Below, one piece after another: positions 15,886 through 23,839 of a DNA stretch of 30,031 nt; the first letter of the stretch is position 1; the number at the start of each line of letters is the position of its first letter. The position numbers and the translations under genes were made by a program. This stretch comes from Rubrobacteraceae bacterium (GTDB lineage: Bacteria; Actinomycetota; Rubrobacteria; Rubrobacterales; Rubrobacteraceae). The notes beneath the pieces were generated by a model. The model had not been told where the DNA came from and did no database searches. It saw nothing but the letters and a program-made list of their open reading frames with translations. The stretch spans positions 1 to 30,031 of the forward strand of contig JAUJMB010000003.1 in NCBI GenBank assembly GCA_030447045.1. Direction: 5' to 3'.

Positions 15886-16977
15886 ATGGGCGAGCGTGGA
15901 TCCGGCTTCGGCGACCTGAGGCTGGGACGGCGGCAGTTCCTGGCGGGGGGCGCGTTGGCGTCGGCGGGGTTGTTGCTGGCGGGGTGCCGGCAGGAGGCGG
16001 CGCAGCAGGCGAGCCAGGGCGGGTCCGGTGGTTCCGGCGGCAACTTCCCCGAGACGCCGGAGTACAACTTTGTCTTCGTCAACCACGTGACCACCAACCC
16101 CTTCTTCGTGCCGACGCAGTACGGCATCGAGGACGCCGAGGCTTTGCTCGGGACGAAGTCGCAGTGGACGGGGTCCGAGGCGTCGGTCGTGAGGGAGATG
16201 GTGGGGGCGATGGACTCGGCCATCTCGGGGGACGCGGATGGCATCGCGGTGGCGATAGTGGACCCCGAGGCCTTCAACGACCCCATCCAGCGGGCGCTTG
16301 ATCGGGACATACCGGTTATCGCGTACAACGCCAACGGCAAGGCCGGTCAGGACAACCCGGCGCTCGCTTACGTCGGGCAGGATCTCTTCCAGTCCGGGGT
16401 GGAGATGGGCAAAAGGATCGTCGAGATCGTGGACGAGGGGCTCGTGGCGCTGTTTATAGCGACGCCGGGCCAGCTCAACATTCAGCCTAGAATCGACGGG
16501 GCCAAGCAGGCCATAGAGGATTCGGGCGCGAACATCGAGATCCAGCAGGTAACGACCGGCGCCGAGTTGCCCGAGGAGCGCTCCAGGATAGAGGCCTGGT
16601 ACAACGGCCACAAGGACGTCGCCGGGATGTTCGCCGTAGACGCGGGGAGCACCCAGGGTGTTGCGCAGGTGATGGAGCAGGCCGGGCTCGCCGAGCAGGG
16701 CGTCAAGGCCGGTGGGTACGACCTCCTGCCCGAGATCCTCAAATTGATGAAGGCCGGGCACATAGACTTCACCATCGACCAGCAGCCCTACTTGCAGGGC
16801 TTTTTGCCGATCATGCAGCTCTACCTGTACAAGATCTCCGGCGGCGTCACGGGTCCTGCGGAGACGAACACGGGCCTGATCTTCGTCACCCCCGATACCG
16901 TGGACCGCTACCTGCAGACCGAGTCGCGCTTCGAGGGCGACTCCGAGCAGCAGAAGATCGTCAAGGCGCCCGCCTAA
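15886..16977 (+). CDS. ABC importer sugar-binding lipoprotein (Tat-type signal)
   Basis: A 363-residue substrate-binding protein of the ribose/xylose (periplasmic-binding-protein I) type. The signal peptide has twin arginines (GRRQFLAGG, Arg15-Arg16), a hydrophobic stretch and a lipobox LLAGC with Cys34, so it is probably Tat-exported and lipid-anchored. A Gly/Ser/Gln linker (about 38-52) follows, then the two-lobe fold: FVFVNHVTTNPFF, DADGIAVAIVDPEAF, IPVIAYNANG, and at the end GYDLLPEILKLMKAG and FTIDQQPYLQGF. This last pattern is typical of sugar-binding RbsB-like proteins. It is first of the transporter operon, under the GntR-type operator. Confidence 0.9.
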   Translation: MGERGSGFGDLRLGRRQFLAGGALASAGLLLAGCRQEAAQQASQGGSGGSGGNFPETPEYNFVFVNHVTTNPFFVPTQYGIEDAEALLGTKSQWTGSEASVVREMVGAMDSAISGDADGIAVAIVDPEAFNDPIQRALDRDIPVIAYNANGKAGQDNPALAYVGQDLFQSGVEMGKRIVEIVDEGLVALFIATPGQLNIQPRIDGAKQAIEDSGANIEIQQVTTGAELPEERSRIEAWYNGHKDVAGMFAVDAGSTQGVAQVMEQAGLAEQGVKAGGYDLLPEILKLMKAGHIDFTIDQQPYLQGFLPIMQLYLYKISGGVTGPAETNTGLIFVTPDTVDRYLQTESRFEGDSEQQKIVKAPA

Positions 16978-16995
16978 AGAGATCCGGGAGGAATC

Positions 16996-18012
16996 TTGAG
17001 CGAGACCACCGCGCAGGGGACGTCCGAGGTAAGGACGCAGAAGCCGGGCTTCGGCGAGCGGTTGCTCGCCGTGCTCGTCCGGGTGCGGGAGGTGAGCGTG
17101 CTCATCGTCGCGCTGGGGCTGATCTTCTACTTCCAGGCCGCCAACCCCGCCTTCCTGTCGGAGTCGAACATCCTCTCGCTCGCCCGGTTCGCCGTGCCCT
17201 ACGTGGTGATAGCGTCGGCGCTGTGCCTGCTCCTGATCTGCGGCGAGCTCGACCTCTCGGTCGGGCAATCGTTCGCGTTCGCCCCCATCGTCATGTACCT
17301 CGCCTACGACAAGCTCTTCCTGGTGTTGCCGCTCGCCGTCGTCGTGGGGCTGCTCGCCGTCGCGCTGGTGGGGCTCGCGAACGGCCTGATCACCGTCTAC
17401 CTCGGCGTCTCCTCCCTTATAACCACGCTCGGGATGTTCTTCTTGCTCGCCGGCCTCAACGTCATCCTCACCGGCGGCTTTCCGGCGACCACGCCGGACA
17501 CGAACACCCTGACGAAGGTCCTCGGCGAGTATCCCTGGGCCGGGGCCATCTGGGCGCTGGTAATAGTGGCCCTGCTCCAGCTCGTCCTCTCCAGAACCCG
17601 CTGGGGGCTCCACACGTACGCGACGGGCGGGAACCCGCTCGGGTCGAGGGAGGCCGGGGTCGGGGTCGCGCGCATCAAGATCGGCAACTTCATCATGTGC
17701 GCCACGCTCGGCGGTTTCGTCGGGATCATCGAGTCTTTCCGCATCAACTCCATAGACCCCCTCGCCGGCGGCCCGGACATCGTGCTTCTCTGTATCGCCT
17801 CGGCGGTCATCGGGGGGACGGCGCTCCTTGGCGGAATAGGAACCGTGACCGGCGCGTTTCTCGGCGCCCTGGTGCTCGTCATCCTGCGCAACGGCTTCAC
17901 ACTGCAGGGCATAGACTCGGACACCTTCAACGTCGTCCTCGGCGTGGCCATCCTCGTCGCCATGGTCCTGAACGTCTACATAGCCCGCCTGCGCGGCGCC
18001 GGGAGCGTCTGA
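16996..18012 (+). CDS. ABC sugar importer permease (RbsC-like)
   Basis: A 338-residue inner-membrane permease of the BPD_transp_2 family with about 8-10 hydrophobic helices starting near residue 33. Family landmarks are ANPAFLSESNILSLAR, ICGELDLSVGQSFA, VYLGVSSLITTLGM, TYATGGNPLGSREAGV (the ATPase-coupling loop) and AVIGGTALLGGIGTVTGAFLGA. The start is TTG 16996, with GGGAGG at 16986-16991. The stop shares its last base with the ATG of the ATPase gene (TGATG), so the two are translationally coupled. It would import the sugar that feeds the upstream oxidative enzymes. Confidence 0.92.
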   Translation: MSETTAQGTSEVRTQKPGFGERLLAVLVRVREVSVLIVALGLIFYFQAANPAFLSESNILSLARFAVPYVVIASALCLLLICGELDLSVGQSFAFAPIVMYLAYDKLFLVLPLAVVVGLLAVALVGLANGLITVYLGVSSLITTLGMFFLLAGLNVILTGGFPATTPDTNTLTKVLGEYPWAGAIWALVIVALLQLVLSRTRWGLHTYATGGNPLGSREAGVGVARIKIGNFIMCATLGGFVGIIESFRINSIDPLAGGPDIVLLCIASAVIGGTALLGGIGTVTGAFLGALVLVILRNGFTLQGIDSDTFNVVLGVAILVAMVLNVYIARLRGAGSV

Positions 18013-18806
18013 TGGAGAACGGGAGCAACGGCTCCGCCAACGGCCAGGACTTCCTGCGCGCCGAAAACCTCGTCAAGCGCTTCGGGGCCGTCGAGGTCCT
18101 GAAAGGTGTGGACATGCACGTAAAGAGGGGCGAGGTGCTCGGCCTGATCGGGGACAACGGCGCCGGCAAGAGCACGCTACTCAAGACGATAACGGGCTTC
18201 CACCGCCCCGACGGGGGCAGGCTCCTCATAGAGGGCCAGGAGGTCAACCTCCGCTCCGTCTCCCAGGCCCGCTCCCTTGGCATCCAGACCGTCTACCAGG
18301 ACCTCGCCCTCGTCAACGAGCTCTCCGTCTTCCACAACATGTTCCTGAACGGCGAGCTTACCGTCGGTCCCTTTTTGAACAACCGGAAGATGAAGGAGAA
18401 GACGGCCCGCTACCTCGAGGACATGGGCGTGCGCATACCGTCCATAGACACCGAGGTCGCCCGGCTCTCCGGCGGCCAGCGCCAGGCCATAGCCGTCGCG
18501 AGGGCCGTCTACTCCGACGCGAAGATGCTCCTCTTAGACGAGCCGCTCGCGGCGATGGGCGCGAAGGAAGGGGCTTTGATCCTCGACCTGATTCAACGCC
18601 TCAAAGAGGAGCGGGGCATACCCATGATCCTCATAGTCCACAACTACGCCCAGGTCTTCGACGTCTGCGACCGCGTGAACCTCCTGCGCAACGGCCGCAT
18701 CGAGTACGACAAGCCCGTCGCCGAGACCTCCGTAGAAGAGCTCACCGAGCTCGTCGTCGCCGAGTACCGCAAGGCCCGGCAGGGCAACCCCGGCGACTCG
18801 CAGTAG
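18012..18806 (+). CDS. ABC sugar importer ATPase, single nucleotide-binding domain
   Basis: A 264-residue ATPase. Walker A GDNGAGKST is at 47-55, Q-loop Gln96 in VYQDLAL, signature LSGGQRQ at 152-158, Walker B LLLDEP with Glu177, and H-loop His210 in IVHNY. RbsA-type partners of this permease family usually carry two ATPase domains in about 500 residues. This one has a single domain, as in FrcA-like transporters, and presumably works as a homodimer. The D-loop region reads LAAMGAKEG, where many ATPases have LSALD. It is the last gene of the importer operon and is convergent with the aldolase. Confidence 0.92.
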   Translation: MENGSNGSANGQDFLRAENLVKRFGAVEVLKGVDMHVKRGEVLGLIGDNGAGKSTLLKTITGFHRPDGGRLLIEGQEVNLRSVSQARSLGIQTVYQDLALVNELSVFHNMFLNGELTVGPFLNNRKMKEKTARYLEDMGVRIPSIDTEVARLSGGQRQAIAVARAVYSDAKMLLLDEPLAAMGAKEGALILDLIQRLKEERGIPMILIVHNYAQVFDVCDRVNLLRNGRIEYDKPVAETSVEELTELVVAEYRKARQGNPGDSQ

Positions 18807-18852
18807 CTTTCGAGGTAACAACGACCGACGCGACGGGCCGTGCCCCCGCCGC

Positions 18853-19626
18853 CTACGGCGAAGAAGGCCTCTCCCTGAGCGCGGCGACCACGCCCGAGGC
18901 CGCGGTTGCCATGAGGCCGGCGTCCGAGGAGACGTTCACGAAGTTGAAGCCGGCTTCGATCATGCGCGCCGCGTACTCCGTGGAGCCGGTAAAGATACCG
19001 GCGCCCAGGCCCTTCTCCCGCGCCGCGCCGACGGTCCGGGCTATGGCCTCGACCATCTCGGGCTCCTCGCGGTCCATGCCGGGCCCGTACCCGAGGGCCT
19101 GGCCGAGGTCGGAAGGCCCGACAAAGACGGCGTCCAGGCCCGGGACGGCGAGGATGCCGTCGAGGTCATCTAGGGCCTCCCTCGTCTCGATCATCGCCAT
19201 CGTCACCACCGTCTCGTTGGCGTTCGCCGCGTAGTCCGGGCCGCCGTAGAGGTTGGCCCGGAACGGCCCGTAGCTGCGGTAGCCGTCGGGCGGGTAGCGG
19301 CAGGCCCCGACAAAGGCCTCGGCGTCCTCCCTGCCCTCGATCATGGGGCAGATGATGCCGTAGCAGCCGGCGTCCAGGAGCTTCATGATCGTGCCCGGGT
19401 CGTTCCAGTTCGCCCGCGCGAACGGCACGACGTCCGTGGTCGAGATCGCCTGGAAGATGGGTATGACGCTCCCCACGTCCGGCGGCCCGTGCTGCAGGTC
19501 TATGGTGAGGCTGTCCCACCCGGCGTGGGCCATCACCTCCGCCGAGAACGAGCTCGGCACGTGCAACCATCCGTTGAGCACCACGCCGCCGCCCCCCCAG
19601 ATGGACCTCACCCTGTTCTCCCGCAC
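18853..19626 (-). CDS. HpcH/HpaI-family class II aldolase
   Basis: A 257-residue TIM-barrel aldolase. Conserved residues are His46 (LQHGPPD), Arg71 (FARANW), a metal site with Glu147 (AMIETREA) and Asp173 (GPSDLG), and the phosphate/pyruvate region CYGIICPMIEGREDAEAFVGACRYPP. The family splits 2-keto-3-deoxy acids to pyruvate and an aldehyde, using a divalent metal. It would cleave the dehydratase product if this is a non-phosphorylative pathway. The start is GTG 19626 because GGGAGGAGAG precedes it; the frame is open 16 codons further. It is convergent with the importer and divergent from the lactonase; a weak -10 (TAGAAT, 19695-19690) lies upstream. Confidence 0.88.
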   Translation of the reverse strand: MRENRVRSIWGGGGVVLNGWLHVPSSFSAEVMAHAGWDSLTIDLQHGPPDVGSVIPIFQAISTTDVVPFARANWNDPGTIMKLLDAGCYGIICPMIEGREDAEAFVGACRYPPDGYRSYGPFRANLYGGPDYAANANETVVTMAMIETREALDDLDGILAVPGLDAVFVGPSDLGQALGYGPGMDREEPEMVEAIARTVGAAREKGLGAGIFTGSTEYAARMIEAGFNFVNVSSDAGLMATAASGVVAALRERPSSP

Positions 19627-19790
19627 GCCCTCTCCTCCCGGTCTAAGGCCTCCCAAGAACATCACCCCGCCCACGGAAGACGGACGGTAATTCTAGGCCG
19701 GACGGGACCCTCCTGCTGCCGGAACCCGCTACGGGCTCGATGGTAAGCTGGCCGGCATCGACGGGAGGCGGGTAGAGAAAGGTGGGCCGC

Positions 19791-20615
19791 ATGGGTGTGA
19801 TCTCCGGTATCGACGGGCTGCGGGTGGGTGAGCGGGCGCTCGCCTTCTGGGGCCTGGGCCAGGTGGGGGTGGCGATCAAAGTCCCCGAGGGCGTGCTCTA
19901 CATAGACCCGTACCTCACCGACTCCGACGGCGAGGGCGGCAGCCTGCAGCGCACCTTTCCTCCCCCGCTCCGGCCGGACGAGGTCACCAACGCCGACTGG
20001 GTCCTCCTCACCCACGACCACATAGACCACACGGACCCGGAGACCATACTGCCGCTCTCCGCGGCGTCACCCCAGGCCCGCTTCGTCGCCCCCTCTACCA
20101 GCCGCGACACGCTCGTCGAGGCCGGGCTGGACGCAGGAAGCGTCGTCGTGCCCGAGGTCGGGACGTCCATGGAGGTCGCCGGGGCCACCTTAACGGCCGT
20201 CCCCTCGGCCCACACGGAGCTGGAGTACGACCCGGGGCGCGGCTACCCTTACCTCGGGTACGTGATCGAGTGCAACGGCGTGACGGTCTACCACGCGGGC
20301 GACACGGTGATCTACGACGGCCTGATGGAGACGCTCTCCGCCTGGAAGATAGACGTCGCCTTTGTCCCGATCAACGGCCGCGACTTTTTCAGGACCGCCC
20401 AGAACATTATCGGCAACACGGACTTCAGGGAGGCAGCCCAGCTAGCCGAAACTCTAGACTTCGGCCTGATCGTACCCACCCACTACGACCTCTTCGCCTT
20501 TAACGGCGCCGACCCGGGCCACTTCGTGAGCCACCTCTACGACCTGAACCCCATGCGCCGCCACAAGCTGCTGCGCCCCGGCGAGCTCCTCTATTTCGCG
20601 AAGGACGAGGCGTAG
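19791..20615 (+). CDS. UlaG-like metallo-beta-lactamase-fold lactonase
   Basis: A 274-residue metallo-hydrolase. The metal motif is THDHIDH (His75, His77, Asp79, His80), with His141 (PSAHTE), Asp171 (YHAGDT) and His231 (PTHYDLF). The segment FVPINGRDFFRTAQNIIGNTDFREA is the UlaG hallmark; UlaG opens L-ascorbate-6-phosphate lactone but is longer. Here it may open the sugar lactone made by the SDR enzyme, before dehydration. ATG 19791 was chosen, with AAAGGTG upstream; GTG 19782 is in frame but badly spaced. Its own promoter region (19627-19790) lacks the 14-mer found upstream. Confidence 0.85.
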   Translation: MGVISGIDGLRVGERALAFWGLGQVGVAIKVPEGVLYIDPYLTDSDGEGGSLQRTFPPPLRPDEVTNADWVLLTHDHIDHTDPETILPLSAASPQARFVAPSTSRDTLVEAGLDAGSVVVPEVGTSMEVAGATLTAVPSAHTELEYDPGRGYPYLGYVIECNGVTVYHAGDTVIYDGLMETLSAWKIDVAFVPINGRDFFRTAQNIIGNTDFREAAQLAETLDFGLIVPTHYDLFAFNGADPGHFVSHLYDLNPMRRHKLLRPGELLYFAKDEA

Positions 20616-20649
20616 GTCCCCCACCAGACGCCCCCGCGCCGCCTCTCCC

Positions 20650-21939
20650 CTAGCGGAGGGAGCGAAGCGCGAGCCAGTCCCTGACCCTGGGCCACAGGTC
20701 CGCAGCACCGGGCCCGACGAGCATCCCGACGTGCCCGGCGTCCAGCGATACCGACTCCTTGTCCCGGCTGCCGGCCAGGACGGTCGTGGCTTCGGTCTGG
20801 GAGGGCGGTACCACGTAGTCCCACTTGCCCGAGATGTTGAAGACGGGGCACCGGATGTTCGAGAGGTTCACCCTGCGCCCGCGGAGCTCCACCTGCCCCT
20901 TGACGAGCCTGTCGCGCTGGTAGAAGTCCCCGACCCACCGCCTGAAGGTCTCGCCCGGGAACGGCGCCGCGTCGTCCACCCACTTGCTGACCGCTAGCCA
21001 CGAGCGCAGCGAGATGTCCCGCCCGGCCAAGACCCGGACCTCGCGCAGCGCCACGTCGTAGAGGCCGAAGGCGACGGACCGGGCCGCCATGCCCACGCCG
21101 GCCGCCTGCAGCGAGGCGGCCGTGTTGATGAACGAGCTCGCGAGGTCGGTGGGCAGGTTGCCGAAGAACCGCGGCACGACCGCGGGGTCGAAGAAGGTTC
21201 CCCCGTTGCGGCTCGCGTGCGTCCAGAGGCCCAAGGGTCCGGGGTTCCGCGGCGCGAACTCCGTGGGCGCGGAGAGCAGGACGAGGTTCTTGACGGGTCC
21301 CCCCGGAAAGAGCGAGGCGTACATCGCGCACAGCGTCCCGCCCTGGGACTGGCCGAAGAGGCTCACCCCCCCAGCCCCGGAGGTCTCGACTACCTTATCG
21401 ACCGCGCCGTGCATGTAGTCGAGGACGAAGTCCTCCAGCGTCAGGCCCGCGTCCTCGGCGCCGGAGATCCCGAAGTCCAGCATGTAGACGTCGAACCCTT
21501 CCCCGACCAGGTACTCGACCAGGCTGTTGCCCGGCACGAGGTCGAGGACGTAGGGCTTGAGCACGAACCCGTAGACCAGGAGCACCGGCACAGGACGCCT
21601 CTCCCCCACGCCCCTCCCGTCGCCCTCCCCAGGTCGCCGGTAGCGGTAGAGCCTGGTCTTGTTCCTGCTCCAGACCAACTCCCTGGGCGTCACGCCCGTC
21701 TCCACGCCTATCTCCTGCAGGAGCACGTGCGTCCCCGTCGCGTACTTTCTGGCGCGGATCGTCTCGGGCCCATCGTAGTTGCAGACGCCGAAAGGCCCGA
21801 GGCTCCACCCATCGGCCCGGCCGCCCTCCGACCGCGAGGGACCCGTCACGCCGGAGAAGGGATGATCCAGGATCACGCCGAGCCACCCTTCCGCCGCCCG
21901 AGAACCCCGCCCATCCCGTACCCAACCTTCGCCACGCAA
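20650..21939 (-). CDS. PhaC-like alpha/beta hydrolase with Ser nucleophile
   Basis: A 429-residue protein of PHA-synthase layout (class III-like). It has VPVLLVYGFVLKPYVLDL, NSLVEYLVGEGFDVYMLDFG, the nucleophile elbow FGQSQGG, DLASSFIN, KWVDDAAPFPGETFRRWVGDFYQRDRL, catalytic Asp374 (GKWDYVVPP) and His403 (AGHVGML). PHA synthases have Cys at the elbow (GxCxGG); here codon 198 is TCC, Ser. It may therefore be a PHA depolymerase or esterase, or a synthase variant. The start is uncertain: TTG 21939 is the longest; GTG 21876, after GAAGGGTGG, gives 408 residues. It has a strong promoter and no phaE, phaA or phaB nearby. Confidence 0.75.
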   Translation of the reverse strand: MRGEGWVRDGRGSRAAEGWLGVILDHPFSGVTGPSRSEGGRADGWSLGPFGVCNYDGPETIRARKYATGTHVLLQEIGVETGVTPRELVWSRNKTRLYRYRRPGEGDGRGVGERRPVPVLLVYGFVLKPYVLDLVPGNSLVEYLVGEGFDVYMLDFGISGAEDAGLTLEDFVLDYMHGAVDKVVETSGAGGVSLFGQSQGGTLCAMYASLFPGGPVKNLVLLSAPTEFAPRNPGPLGLWTHASRNGGTFFDPAVVPRFFGNLPTDLASSFINTAASLQAAGVGMAARSVAFGLYDVALREVRVLAGRDISLRSWLAVSKWVDDAAPFPGETFRRWVGDFYQRDRLVKGQVELRGRRVNLSNIRCPVFNISGKWDYVVPPSQTEATTVLAGSRDKESVSLDAGHVGMLVGPGAADLWPRVRDWLALRSLR

Positions 21940-21976
21940 GACCCCCGAGAAAATCGCCCGTAAACCCGTTTCATTA

Positions 21977-22009
21977 AGTGCATTCTACATATATGTGCAC
22001 TATTGGCAA
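21977..22009 (-). promoter_or_regulatory. phaC-like gene promoter with inverted repeat
   Basis: On the minus strand TTGCCA (22009-22004), 16 bases, TAGAAT (21987-21982): five of six consensus bases in each hexamer. AGTGCA/TGCACT arms (21977-21982 and 21996-22001) and an inner palindrome ACATATATGT fall between and over the hexamers, a plausible operator. The AT-rich stretch contrasts with its surroundings. Confidence 0.65.
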
Positions 22010-22056
22010 CCTGTCCTGCGGTACGGGCGGGGGTCTTCTTCCGGGTTGGTCTGCCC

Positions 22057-23106
22057 TCAGGGGGTCGTCTGGGGTGTTTTGCGGAGGGGGGCGCCGACCT
22101 CGTGCAGGTGGGTGAGGATCTCGCGGTAGGACTGGAGGACGCTCGTCTCGTGGTAGGGGATCTCGATCTCGCGGCAGAGGTCCTTGACGATGGGCTGCGC
22201 CTCCCTGAGCTTGTTCCGGGGGAGCCTGGGGAAGAGGTGGTGCTCTATCTGGTAGTTGAGGCCCCCGTACCAGAAGTCGGTGATGGGGTGCGCCTTGACG
22301 TTGCGGCTGGTCAGGACCTGGCGGTGAAGGAAATCCGCCTGGCTGTCGTTCTCCAGGATGGGCATGGCCTTGTGGTTGGGCGCGAAGACCGAGACCATAA
22401 ACAGGCCGAACAGCCCGCGATGGACGGCGAAGAAGAGCACGGCTTGCAGCGGTTCCAGGAACAGGAACAGCCCTCCGAAGTAGAGCGCGAAGTGGGTCAC
22501 GATGAGGAAGCTCTCGGTCACCGGGCGCCGCGACTTCCCGCCGGCCAGAAACTCGATACTGTTCCGGACCATGCTGATGTACTGCAGCAGCGAGAGCGGG
22601 AAGATCAGGGTCGCCTGGTACTTCACGACGAAGTGGGCCAGCCCCCGCTTCTCGAAGGCCTGCTCCTCCTCGAAGGCGAGCAGCGGGATGTCTATGTCGG
22701 GGTCCACGTCCATCTGGTTCGGGTGCCCGTGGTGGTCGTTGTGCTTGTCGATCCACCACTGGCGGCTCACGCCGAGCACCAGGTTGCCGAGGATGAGCGT
22801 GGCCCAGTCGTTCTTCCAGGGGACACGGAAGGAGAACTGGCGGTGCCCGAAGTCGTGGGCGAGGAAGCTGATCTGGACGAACACGAAGGCCAGGTAGACG
22901 GCGTTTGCGAGCTGCAGCCAGGTGTTGTCGAGTATCGGCAGCAGGGCGATGCCCACCGCCAACATGCCGGAGTTGAGGGCGATCTTGCCGCCGAAAAAGG
23001 CCGACTGCCGCTCCAGCAGCCCGTTCTCCTTGACGATCCGCTTCAGCTCGGCGTAGGGGTTGGCCTCGCCGGGGCGGTCGGCCAGGGTTGACGGGTCTAA
23101 GCTCAT
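22057..23106 (-). CDS. Membrane acyl-lipid/acyl-CoA fatty acid desaturase (front-end type)
   Basis: A 349-residue di-iron membrane desaturase. The three histidine boxes are HDFGH (84-88), HNDHH (122-126) and QIEHH (286-290). Gln as first residue of the third box is typical of delta-5/delta-6 front-end and linoleoyl-CoA-like desaturases. Hydrophobic segments lie at about 47-60, 66-84, 102-113, 165-182 and 200-240. ATG 23106 was chosen, with AAGGA ten bases upstream; the open frame continues over 200 codons upstream through promoter DNA. No fused cytochrome b5 domain. The 373-base region upstream carries a 19-bp inverted-repeat motif. Confidence 0.9.
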   Translation of the reverse strand: MSLDPSTLADRPGEANPYAELKRIVKENGLLERQSAFFGGKIALNSGMLAVGIALLPILDNTWLQLANAVYLAFVFVQISFLAHDFGHRQFSFRVPWKNDWATLILGNLVLGVSRQWWIDKHNDHHGHPNQMDVDPDIDIPLLAFEEEQAFEKRGLAHFVVKYQATLIFPLSLLQYISMVRNSIEFLAGGKSRRPVTESFLIVTHFALYFGGLFLFLEPLQAVLFFAVHRGLFGLFMVSVFAPNHKAMPILENDSQADFLHRQVLTSRNVKAHPITDFWYGGLNYQIEHHLFPRLPRNKLREAQPIVKDLCREIEIPYHETSVLQSYREILTHLHEVGAPLRKTPQTTP

Positions 23107-23279
23107 ACGCAGTGTTCCTTTCCGGCCGGGGCAACGCTCCGGCGGCTCCGTTGACGGTGGCGAACGGTAAGTCCGACAGACCGAACCGCCCCAAAGAGAG
23201 AACCGCGGGCGGGCAGCGCAAAGGAATATAGCCCCGCCCCAACCCTCCCGTCGGTGATTTCGGGCGGTATCGAGAAAAG

Positions 23280-23357
23280 ATGTGTCGAAGTGTGTAGCTG
23301 GTAGTGGTCTACGGCGCCCAGCGACATGCGAGACGCGGGCTACACACTTCGACACAT
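23280..23357. repeat. 19-bp perfect inverted repeat, two copies of a regulatory-type motif
   Basis: The arm GCTACACACTTCGACACAT reads forward at 23339-23357 and as its exact reverse complement at 23280-23298, with 40 bases between. It lies in the divergent region between the desaturase and the small unknown gene, one arm pointing toward each. A third copy with 16 of 19 bases matching (CTACATCCTTCGATACATT) occurs at 24675-24693. A pair of binding sites for one regulator is more likely than a terminator: there is no T-run and the arms are far apart. Confidence 0.7.
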
Positions 23358-23479
23358 TATCGGCGCGGAACCCCGAATTCTCCCCCAACGGTTGTATAGT
23401 GCCTCCACAACTACATGTGGGCCGCTTCAATGCGTATCGTTTCGTGTCGAGTTTCCTGCGATTGAGGAGCGTGCGGCCC

Positions 23480-23827
23480 GTGCGCATACTGGTCACCGTG
23501 AAGCCCCAGATGTACCGCGAGACGCTCGCGCTCGCCCTGCACGAGCATCGCCCCGGCGACGAGGTGCTGCTCGCCCCCTCCGAGATGCTCGACGGGGAGG
23601 TAAGAGGCTTCGGCCCGCACCTGCTCGTGCGCAACGACAACGACGGGGCCGCCCCCGAGGCGCTCGAGACCGTCGCGTGCCGGATCGACGTGCTGCTGAG
23701 CGACGGGATGGGCGCCAGGATCAACCTGGACGGACGGGTCTGGAAGATAGAGGACATGAGCGTGGAAGACTTGCTCGCGGTCGTGGACGAGGCCGAGGAG
23801 CTGACCTCCAGGGAACCGGCGGGGTAG
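23480..23827 (+). CDS. Small protein of unknown function beside the response regulator
   Basis: A 115-residue soluble protein that I do not recognise. It opens with a beta strand (VRILVTVKPQMYRETLALAL), then alternates beta/alpha with DEVLLAPSEML, FGPHLLVRNDND and RIDVLLSDG, resembling a receiver-like or universal-stress-like alpha/beta sandwich without a clear phosphorylation site. GTG 23480 follows GAGGAG (23464-23469); an in-frame GTG at 23471 is too close to that site. The open frame extends back across the inverted repeat, but that part reads as non-coding. It converges on the NarL-type regulator gene, 12 bases away. Confidence 0.65.
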   Translation: MRILVTVKPQMYRETLALALHEHRPGDEVLLAPSEMLDGEVRGFGPHLLVRNDNDGAAPEALETVACRIDVLLSDGMGARINLDGRVWKIEDMSVEDLLAVVDEAEELTSREPAG

Positions 23828-23839
23828 CCCGGGGGCGGG

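Noticed and set aside
15793..17613. 606-codon minus-strand frame across the importer genes
   Set aside because: Antisense to two clear ABC genes; composition dominated by His/Arg/Gly and no recognisable domain.
23107..23757. Upstream extension of the desaturase frame
   Set aside because: It overlaps the unknown plus-strand gene and the inverted repeat; the good Shine-Dalgarno and family N-terminus are at 23106.
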